A stretch of DNA of 16,606 bases from JAVBRD01 sp031548365 (lineage in GTDB: Bacteria > Bacillota > Clostridia > Christensenellales > UBA1750), in NCBI GenBank assembly GCA_031548365.1, contig JAVBRD010000026.1:1-16606 (forward strand), in the 5' to 3' direction. The notes beneath the pieces are model-generated. The model did no database searches. It was given only the letters and a program-made list of their open reading frames with translations, and had not been told where the DNA came from. Each line of letters starts with the position of its first letter. Within the stretch, counting starts at the first letter, position 1. Positions 7,058 to 12,644 of the stretch are shown in pieces. A program made the translations under genes and the position numbers.

Positions 7058-7931
7058 ACACGAGTAATAGCTTTGGCGCAAGCAGCTCCCTGTAGTGATC
7101 GGGAAACCCCATGTAGCTCGTGTTGATCACGTCGCTGTACACGTCGCACAGTGCCATGATGTCTTCATATATGGGTCCCCACACATCCTGAGGGAGCGCC
7201 CTGCGCGTGACCAGCAGCATGGCGAAGAGCTTGACGCTCTGTGCGTACTGCTTTTCCTCAGAGTACATGCGCGGCTTGGCGTGGATGGGTATGTTGTACA
7301 ACCGGCCGTGGTGCGCGCAAATGTTGCGCATGATCGTGAACATGTGCAACCAACTCTCAAGGAATGGCGGTTTTGGCTGACTCGGCCAATCCCGCGCGAC
7401 CTCGCGCGCATCATCGGGCAGCAGGTTGGCGAACAGTTTTGACAGCGGGCCGAACGAGCAAAACTCAACCGCGACCCACACTGGGTAGCGTCCGCCGTAC
7501 TGTCGTTCGTGGTGCCGAAGTATTGGGTGGTTTTTGGCCCGCGCCATCGAGCGGTCAATCGCGTTCATGAACTCGCCATGGTGCTGCGCGTTGATGAAGT
7601 TATCACGGTCCCTGTATCCCTCCGCACCGTGATTCTTGCCGTGGACATAGGCGATTTTCGCTCGCAACGCAATCTCGATGTGTTCGAGCGCGCCAAGTAG
7701 TATGCGCCTCAGCCGGGCGTCGAAGTCGTAAAGACTGACTACATCCTCGAACGCGAGGCCACGGAAATGTTTTTCGTCACACAGACCGATCCAGTATGCG
7801 CGCAGCCTGTACACGCTCACGCGGGACATAACGCGCTCAGCCCGCGCCATATCGCCAAAGGTCATGCCTTGGCTGCGCAGAAGCGCGATTTGCTGCTCGT
7901 GGGTGAGCGCGGGTTTGAGCGGTCTTGCCAT
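7056..7931 (-). CDS. AbiD/AbiF-family HEPN protein (abortive infection, Abi_2)
   Basis: The 291-residue protein matches the Abi-like (Abi_2) family: an N-terminal KPALTHEQQIALLRSQGM segment, then YDFDARLRRILLGALEHIEI near 68-87, YPVWVAVEFCSFGPLSKLF near 149-167, and the HEPN motif RNICAHH (R202, N203, H207, H208) followed by GRLYN. The R-N-x3-H-H signature is the catalytic motif of HEPN ribonucleases. AbiD/AbiF proteins were first found as phage-exclusion genes. The family has been proposed as related to the ancestor of Cas13 effectors, and abiF genes are often preceded by a conserved structured RNA (from memory). The start is the ATG at 7931, with AGGAG 7 nt upstream. It stands alone, converging with the MCP gene, with its own promoter and a structured leader. 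RNase activity and phage defence are inferred from the family. Confidence 0.9.
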   Translation of the reverse strand: MARPLKPALTHEQQIALLRSQGMTFGDMARAERVMSRVSVYRLRAYWIGLCDEKHFRGLAFEDVVSLYDFDARLRRILLGALEHIEIALRAKIAYVHGKNHGAEGYRDRDNFINAQHHGEFMNAIDRSMARAKNHPILRHHERQYGGRYPVWVAVEFCSFGPLSKLFANLLPDDAREVARDWPSQPKPPFLESWLHMFTIMRNICAHHGRLYNIPIHAKPRMYSEEKQYAQSVKLFAMLLVTRRALPQDVWGPIYEDIMALCDVYSDVINTSYMGFPDHYRELLAPKLLLV

Positions 7932-7950
7932 ACTTCATCTCCTGAACATG

Positions 7951-8006
7951 AAAAGTCCCCCGCTGGTCCGCTGGAATCGCTTCCGCGCGTCGGGGGCTCG
8001 TTGTAC
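7951..8006 (-). ncRNA. Structured leader RNA of the AbiF-like gene (candidate abiF-type RNA)
   Basis: From the predicted start near 8006 the minus-strand RNA forms an outer stem, GCCCCCG-type 5' arm (7991-7998) with a CGGGGG-containing 3' arm (7954-7962), with one bulged base. It encloses a small GGAA/TTCC stem capped by a GCGA (GNRA) tetraloop (7973-7984). The outer stem is followed by TTTT (7951-7954), so the unit could end as a discrete RNA of about 55 nt or act as an attenuator. Its position between promoter and AbiF-like gene matches the known abiF RNA arrangement. I could not compare it with the published consensus, so family membership is an inference. Confidence 0.5.
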
Positions 8007-8012
8007 ACTTAT

Positions 8013-8041
8013 ATTATACACAAAACCGAGGAAAAAAACAA
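8013..8041 (-). promoter_or_regulatory. Promoter for the structured RNA and AbiF-like gene
   Basis: On the minus strand, TTGTTT (8036-8041), a 17-nt spacer and a perfect TATAAT (8013-8018). The expected start near 8006 falls directly before the hairpin, so the RNA would be the first element transcribed. Confidence 0.75.
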
Positions 8042-8051
8042 CTTGGTCACG

Positions 8052-8074
8052 AAAAAACTGAACTTCCGTTTAGT
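8052..8074 (-). terminator. Weak terminator overlapping the fusion-gene stop
   Basis: On the minus strand ACTAAAC-GGAA-GTTCAGT (8057-8074) can form a 7-position stem with one A·C mismatch and a GGAA loop, directly followed by a T6 run (8052-8057). It overlaps the TAA of the upstream gene. It would separate the catabolic operon from the AbiF-like gene on the same strand. Confidence 0.45.
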
Positions 8075-9953
8075 GTACATCCACCCAAACGCCGCCATTT
8101 TTCGCAGAGTGGTACATGGCGTCCAGCACCTTGCGGGACTTGAGCGCTTCCTCTGCGGGGCCGGTCAATGGCGTACCCAGGCGCACTGCGGAAGCGAAGT
8201 TATCGCTACCCTGACTGTACACCTGCGGCACAGGGTAGGGCGCGCGCTCCGACCACGTGCCATCTTTGAACCAGAACTCACCCTGAGCCTGCGGCCCGCC
8301 AACCGAGTAAACAAACGCTCCTGCGGTCCCGTGGATTTCTACGCGCGCGTACCACGTCTCGCACGGGAAATTTGTGGTGGCGTAAAACGTCGCGACCGCG
8401 CCGTTTTCAAACTCCCACGCGCCAAAGCCGAGATCTTCGGCCTCGATGACGTGCGTCTGCGTCGCGGTGTGGCCCATCACGCGCTTGGGCATGCCCATCA
8501 CGACCAGCAAGCGGTCGACTTCGTGCACACCCTGATTGCTCATCGCGCCGCCGCCGTCGTACCGGATGGTGCCGCGCCACGCGCCGTTGGCGTCGTAGTA
8601 CGCCTGCGTGCGAAGCACCTTGAGCTGCACCGTAGCGGACAGAATTCGACCGAAGAAACCGCGCTTGGACGCCTCCTGCAAGGAGAGCAACGGGTTTTCG
8701 TGCCGGAGATCGAAGTCGACCCCAAAGAGCACGCCACACTTCTTTGACTCAGCGATCGCCGCTTCGCACGCCTCGACACACCAGTCCATAGGTTTTGTGG
8801 TCAGCACGTGCTTCCCCGCCCGCATGCAGCGCGCGGAAACCTCGCCGTGCAGGCCCGTAGGCGTGACTACGTACATGACCTCCACTCGCGGGTCATCGAG
8901 GAAGATCTGTGGGTCCGTCGCCCACGGCACTCCGAACAGTTCGCCCGCCGCTTTGGCCTTTTCCTCCACGATGTCGACCACGCCGACCAGCTTGCACCCC
9001 GGCGTCTGCGTGAGCTGCCGCGCGCGGCCCTTGCCCATGCCCATGCCGATCACAACGAAGCGAACCGGGTTGTCCTCATAGGAGCGCCTGAAAATGACGC
9101 GCTCGGAAACCGCGTCCTCCAGCGTGCCGGGCGCGTTGGTGGGAAGCGCGTTCACGGCGGCGAGATAGGTCAGACGCGTGGCCTCCTCGTTCGACAACGG
9201 ACTGCCCTTGGGGTTGTGCGTCTCGATGGACACAGGCATGTCGTCAACGCCCAGCGCGCTCACGCCGCGGAGGATGCGTGGCCAGTCAAGCTTGATGCCG
9301 TCCAGTTCCTTTAGGATACTCGTCGCCTTGATGTGCACCATGTTCGCACGCCTGAGACTTCCAAGGATGTACGCCGTGCGCCCTTTTGGCGTGTCGATGT
9401 TAGGCGCCTGCTCCCAGTGGTTGCAGGCGTCCCACGCGACGCCCCATGAGGGTTCACCGAGAGCGTCCAACACCGCGACGACCTCTTGAACCGATTGGCC
9501 GCAGTTTTCAAGGCCGATGATCAGGCCCGCCTCTTTGGCACGCTTGGCGAAGGGCGCGTAGAGGTCCATCACGCGCTGAAACATGTCGGGAGCGATGACC
9601 AGCGTACCGAACTTATCGTCCTCCGGCTGCCAGCAGTTGAAGGATCTGATCTTTCGCGTGCCCAGAATGTCGCACGCGCGAATCAGCCCTTCGAGCTTCT
9701 CAAGCTCAAGTGCGACGCGCTCCGCATCCGGCAGGTGCACCTTACATAGCGATGACTGGAGTACGCTCGCCTTGAGGCCGAGCGAGTCCATTTGCGCTTT
9801 GAGCGCGCGCAGCTCTTCGTCCGTTTGGTACTCAATGCCCTTGCCGTTGATGTTCCCGCGAAAATCAACGTGCTTCGCCCCCCATGACGCGATGATGGGC
9901 AGCGCTTTAGCGGCGTCCATGTACAGCTCATCGGTAAAAACAGTCAAAATCAT
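8070..9953 (-). CDS. Fused TIM-barrel isomerase/epimerase and Gfo/Idh/MocA dehydrogenase
   Basis: One continuous 627-residue frame joins two enzymes. Residues 1-270 are a xylose-isomerase-like (AP_endonuc_2) TIM barrel with the expected metal ligands E149 (LEN), D175 (WD), H207 (VHIK) and E244 (SIETH). A linker of about 25 residues follows. Residues 297-627 are a Gfo/Idh/MocA NAD(P) oxidoreductase, with the nucleotide-binding loop GMGMGKG (303-309), TKP (386-388) in place of the family's usual EKP, and the GGG...NQGVHEVD segment (467-480; H477, D480). The start ATG at 9953 has GGGGAGGG about 7 nt upstream. The FAD oxidoreductase gene ends 17 nt before it, so they form an operon. The pair resembles ketosugar or inositol-type chemistry, with dehydrogenation plus isomerisation or elimination. 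The substrate is unknown and no transporter is nearby. Confidence 0.88.
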   Translation of the reverse strand: MILTVFTDELYMDAAKALPIIASWGAKHVDFRGNINGKGIEYQTDEELRALKAQMDSLGLKASVLQSSLCKVHLPDAERVALELEKLEGLIRACDILGTRKIRSFNCWQPEDDKFGTLVIAPDMFQRVMDLYAPFAKRAKEAGLIIGLENCGQSVQEVVAVLDALGEPSWGVAWDACNHWEQAPNIDTPKGRTAYILGSLRRANMVHIKATSILKELDGIKLDWPRILRGVSALGVDDMPVSIETHNPKGSPLSNEEATRLTYLAAVNALPTNAPGTLEDAVSERVIFRRSYEDNPVRFVVIGMGMGKGRARQLTQTPGCKLVGVVDIVEEKAKAAGELFGVPWATDPQIFLDDPRVEVMYVVTPTGLHGEVSARCMRAGKHVLTTKPMDWCVEACEAAIAESKKCGVLFGVDFDLRHENPLLSLQEASKRGFFGRILSATVQLKVLRTQAYYDANGAWRGTIRYDGGGAMSNQGVHEVDRLLVVMGMPKRVMGHTATQTHVIEAEDLGFGAWEFENGAVATFYATTNFPCETWYARVEIHGTAGAFVYSVGGPQAQGEFWFKDGTWSERAPYPVPQVYSQGSDNFASAVRLGTPLTGPAEEALKSRKVLDAMYHSAKNGGVWVDVH

Positions 9954-9970
9954 GTCGTGTCCCTCCCCTG

Positions 9971-11242
9971 TTATATCTGGTTTTTTATCTCAGCCTGAAT
10001 CCTCGAAGCGTCGAGATCTCTAGGCATTATGCCGTCGCGGGCGCAGAGCGCAGCGGCGATACCAGCGCCTTGCCCCATATTCGCGCAGATGGGCATTACG
10101 CGATAGTTGGAGTGGGCCATGTGCGTGCCGGAGATGTTCCTCCCCGCGAGAAGCAGGTTTTCCACGCACAGCGGAAGCAGGCAGCGGTATGGAATCCCAT
10201 ACCCGCGCTTCTGTTTGAACTTGGCCTGGACACCGGTCTTGTCAAGCCCCGCGCCCGTGATGTTGTGTACGTCAAAGTTGAAATGGGCGTCTTGGACGAC
10301 CCAATCGGAGAATGCCCGCGCCTCTAGAATGTCCTCGGCCGTTAGCGTGTACTCGCCACTGAAGTGGCGCGTCTCCCTCACCCCCAACAGAGGCGCGGAT
10401 GAGATGACGTACGCATCCTCAAACCCAGGCACAAATCGTTTGAGAAACGCCATGATCTCAGGGATCTGGCGGCGAATCTCGAGATCCGCGCGCGTTAAGT
10501 CGTCCGCGTTCGTGCCATCAATGCCCGTGACATTGGTCATGTTAAGCGTGACCACGCCGGGGAGCGTGCTCTTGTAGATGAGCACATGCCCAAGCGGACT
10601 TTTCAGGTGTTTTTTTGCGAGGTCCTGAATCGGTCCATCGGGAACAGAAGGATTCGACTCGAATCCGCCCGGAAACACCGCGCGCGACGTATCAACGCCA
10701 CCCACCTTGAGCATTGCGGTCACGGGCTGCATCAGGTGATCCTCATCTCGTCCGAGCGTGAATGGAACGCCCGCGCGCGCCGCAACATCCCCGTCACCGG
10801 TCGCGTCGATCACGATTTTTGCGAGCACCGCTTCCCGCCCGCTTTTGGACTCGCAGATCACGCCTCCGATCGCGCTACCCTCCATGACCGGCGCGGACAC
10901 AAACGTATAGAGCCGCCATTTCGCGCCCGCTTCATCCAGCATGTTGAGGAAATCAGTTTTTAAGCTTTCGGGATCGATCAACTGCGGATTCTGCCTATCC
11001 CGCGCCGTACGCTCGATGATCTCCTGATAAAACCCTCCGCGCGTGTTGCCTGTCCAGTGGCTCATCAGCCCCGATGTGGCGACGCCTCCGACCGCGCCGG
11101 TCTGCTCAAGGAGAAGCGTCCTCGCGCCCATGCGCGCGGCCCACACCGCTGCGGAAAGCCCGGCCGGCCCTCCCCCGCACACGAGCACATCCGTCTCGCA
11201 ATAAACGGGCACGCTCCTTTGCGGCTCCACGATCGTTTTCAT
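9971..11242 (-). CDS. FAD-dependent oxidoreductase (FAD_oxidored family)
   Basis: The 423-residue cytoplasmic flavoprotein has an N-terminal dinucleotide fold, DVLVCGGGPAGLSAAVWAAR from about residue 18 (G23-G28), with acidic E46 ending the second strand. It also has VGGVATSGL, a second nucleotide contact IDATGDGDVAARAG, and a C-terminal FAD segment (LLLAGRNISGTHMAHSNYRV, then MGQGAGIAAAL). This fits the FAD_oxidored (PF12831-type) family, which is common in carbohydrate catabolic clusters with unknown exact substrates. The start is the ATG at 11242, with GGAGG 7 nt upstream. The open frame continues to 11416, but those extra residues include the terminator-like hairpin and do not look like protein. 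It is first in an operon with the fused isomerase-dehydrogenase. No clear promoter was found. Regulation through the leader hairpin is possible. Confidence 0.9.
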   Translation of the reverse strand: MKTIVEPQRSVPVYCETDVLVCGGGPAGLSAAVWAARMGARTLLLEQTGAVGGVATSGLMSHWTGNTRGGFYQEIIERTARDRQNPQLIDPESLKTDFLNMLDEAGAKWRLYTFVSAPVMEGSAIGGVICESKSGREAVLAKIVIDATGDGDVAARAGVPFTLGRDEDHLMQPVTAMLKVGGVDTSRAVFPGGFESNPSVPDGPIQDLAKKHLKSPLGHVLIYKSTLPGVVTLNMTNVTGIDGTNADDLTRADLEIRRQIPEIMAFLKRFVPGFEDAYVISSAPLLGVRETRHFSGEYTLTAEDILEARAFSDWVVQDAHFNFDVHNITGAGLDKTGVQAKFKQKRGYGIPYRCLLPLCVENLLLAGRNISGTHMAHSNYRVMPICANMGQGAGIAAALCARDGIMPRDLDASRIQAEIKNQI

Positions 11243-11320
11243 GTCCACGCCTCCGCTGTGATGTGTGATGATATTCCGTTGTTCTACACGGCATCGCGCG
11301 TTCCCTGCCGCTTCCCATTG

Positions 11321-11344
11321 AAAAGAGACGGCATACGCCGTCTC
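11321..11344 (-). terminator. Terminator-like hairpin in the FAD oxidoreductase leader
   Basis: On the minus strand a perfect 8-bp stem GAGACGGC/GCCGTCTC with loop GTAT is followed at once by TTTT (11321-11324). It lies about 80 nt before the FAD gene start and reads in the same direction. No good sigma-A promoter was seen between it and the gene, so it may be an attenuator; otherwise it ends transcription from the upstream regulator operon. Confidence 0.6.
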
Positions 11345-11479
11345 AGACTGCCGACTAAACCGGATGACAACCTGGCGCTCATGCTCCTGAGATCCGCTGG
11401 GAACCCGCAGGTCCATGCGACTGAACGCGGCGTGAGATTAGGCGGCATGCGCAATGCTTCACTTTTCCGATCGGTTATC

Positions 11480-11514
11480 ATGACGAAGCCTGAGCGTCAG
11501 CGCAGGTTCGTCAT
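11480..11514. repeat. Large inverted repeat (hairpin) downstream of the HD-GYP gene
   Basis: ATGACGAA pairs with TTCGTCAT (8 bp), then, after one unpaired G, CCTG pairs with CAGG (4 bp). An inner GC-GTCA-GC can also close. There is no T-tract on either side, so it is not a standard intrinsic terminator. It could be a processing or mRNA-end structure, or part of a leader for the FAD operon. Confidence 0.6.
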
Positions 11515-11520
11515 CACGTT

Positions 11521-11541
11521 AAGACAGCACACGCCGTCCTT
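11521..11541 (-). terminator. Weak hairpin after the HD-GYP gene
   Basis: On the minus strand AGGACGGC-GTGT-GCTGTCTT forms an 8-bp stem with two G-U pairs, 12 nt past the HD-GYP stop codon. It is followed by AACG and not by a T-run, so termination would be inefficient at best. Confidence 0.3.
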
Positions 11542-11552
11542 ATGCCCGAGGC

Positions 11553-12614
11553 TTACTCTTCGTCGCTCATCTCTGCTTCGAGCACTCTGAACTTTTCGGA
11601 CACATCCGAAAGGATCGCGACGATGTCGGGATCAAACTGCGTTCCTGCGCCATCGGTCACGATCCCGAGTGCCTGCTCGTGCGTCATCGCGGGCTTGTAG
11701 CAACGCTTGTTGGCGAGTGCGTCGTAGACGTCGACCACCGAAAGGATGCGCGCGGAAAGCGGAATTTTATCTCCGGCGAGCCCTTCTGGGTAACCGCGCC
11801 CGTCCCAGCGTTCGTGGTGCGATTGGCAGATGTGTCGACAGTGCATCAGATATTTCGCGTCATCCGTCGCGTTCTTGGCGATGGAGTCGATGATTTTACT
11901 GCCGATGGTGGAGTGCTGCTGCATCACGGTGAACTCTTCCTTTGTCAGAGGGCCGGGTTTGAGCAGTATGCTGTCCGGAATACCCACCTTGCCGATGTCG
12001 TGGAGCGCCACCGCCTTGATGATCGACTTGTACTGAAGCTCGAGCAGCTGCTTGGCGAACTTGTCGCTCTTGAGCATGGCGTGAACCAGGATCCGCGTCA
12101 GCTCGCTGGAGCGCCTGATGTGCGTGCCGGACTCAAGGCTGCGATACTCGATGATCGTGGCGAGCGTCTCAAGCGTGCGTTCGTGCAGCGTGATCAGCTC
12201 GTAAGTTTTTTTCTCAAGCATGGTCTCAAGCCCGTCACGGTAACGCTTGAGCTGGATGTGGCTGTCCACGCGGACTTTGACCACATCGGGATTAAATGGT
12301 TTAGAAATATAGTCTGCAGCGCCTTCCATCAAGCCGCGCGACTCGTTTGTGCTCGCGTCGGCGGCTGTGATGAAGAGCACGGGGATTTTCTCGGTTCGCG
12401 GGTTAGACTTGATCAGCTGGAGCACCTCAAAGCCATCCATGCCGGGCATCATGATGTCCAGCAACACCGCCTGCGGTACGTCTCCGATATTAAAAAGAAT
12501 GTCCACGGCCTCAACGCCGTTCTCCGCCTCGAGGATGTTATAATCAGATTGAAGGATCTCACGCAATATCAAGCGATTGATTTCAATATCGTCAACAATG
12601 AGGATGGTATCCAC
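11553..12614 (-). CDS. Response regulator with HD-GYP domain (probable c-di-GMP phosphodiesterase)
   Basis: The 353-residue protein has an N-terminal receiver: acidic pair D8-D9, phospho-acceptor D53 in LLDIMMPGMDG, T83 and K105. A helical linker (about 118-150) and an HD-GYP domain follow. The HD-GYP metal and catalytic residues are present: H165, H205-D206 in LHDIGKVGIPD, H234, H266-H267-E268, D271 and GYP (274-276). This family hydrolyses cyclic di-GMP; here activity would be controlled by phosphorylation of D53. I choose the GTG at 12614, since AAGGGTG lies about 6 nt upstream and the product then begins MDTILIVDD; a GTG at 12623 lies inside that site. It starts 30 nt after the hybrid kinase stop, so both are one operon and probably one pathway. 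Confidence 0.93.
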   Translation of the reverse strand: MDTILIVDDIEINRLILREILQSDYNILEAENGVEAVDILFNIGDVPQAVLLDIMMPGMDGFEVLQLIKSNPRTEKIPVLFITAADASTNESRGLMEGAADYISKPFNPDVVKVRVDSHIQLKRYRDGLETMLEKKTYELITLHERTLETLATIIEYRSLESGTHIRRSSELTRILVHAMLKSDKFAKQLLELQYKSIIKAVALHDIGKVGIPDSILLKPGPLTKEEFTVMQQHSTIGSKIIDSIAKNATDDAKYLMHCRHICQSHHERWDGRGYPEGLAGDKIPLSARILSVVDVYDALANKRCYKPAMTHEQALGIVTDGAGTQFDPDIVAILSDVSEKFRVLEAEMSDEE

Positions 12615-12644
12615 GAGCAACACCCTTTCGGAAATGCTGGTACG

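Larger units (their letters stand above)
11243..11552. other. Structured intergenic leader region upstream of the FAD gene
   Basis: The 310 nt between the HD-GYP gene and the FAD gene, both on the minus strand, contain three separate inverted repeats. A 65-codon minus-strand frame exists here but has no ribosome binding site. No known riboswitch signature was recognised. Confidence 0.5.

Noticed and set aside
7767..8747. 326-codon plus-strand frame across the AbiF-like start and fusion-gene end
   Set aside because: It overlaps two well-supported minus-strand genes and crosses their promoter; its translation shows no domain.
11284..11481. 65-codon minus-strand ORF in the FAD leader
   Set aside because: There is no Shine-Dalgarno sequence, its end overlaps the terminator-like hairpin, and the product has no recognisable features.
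11506..11519. 14-nt match ggttcgtcatcacg to 16471-16486
   Set aside because: Only one pair, no shared context, and a match of this length is expected about once by chance in a window this size.
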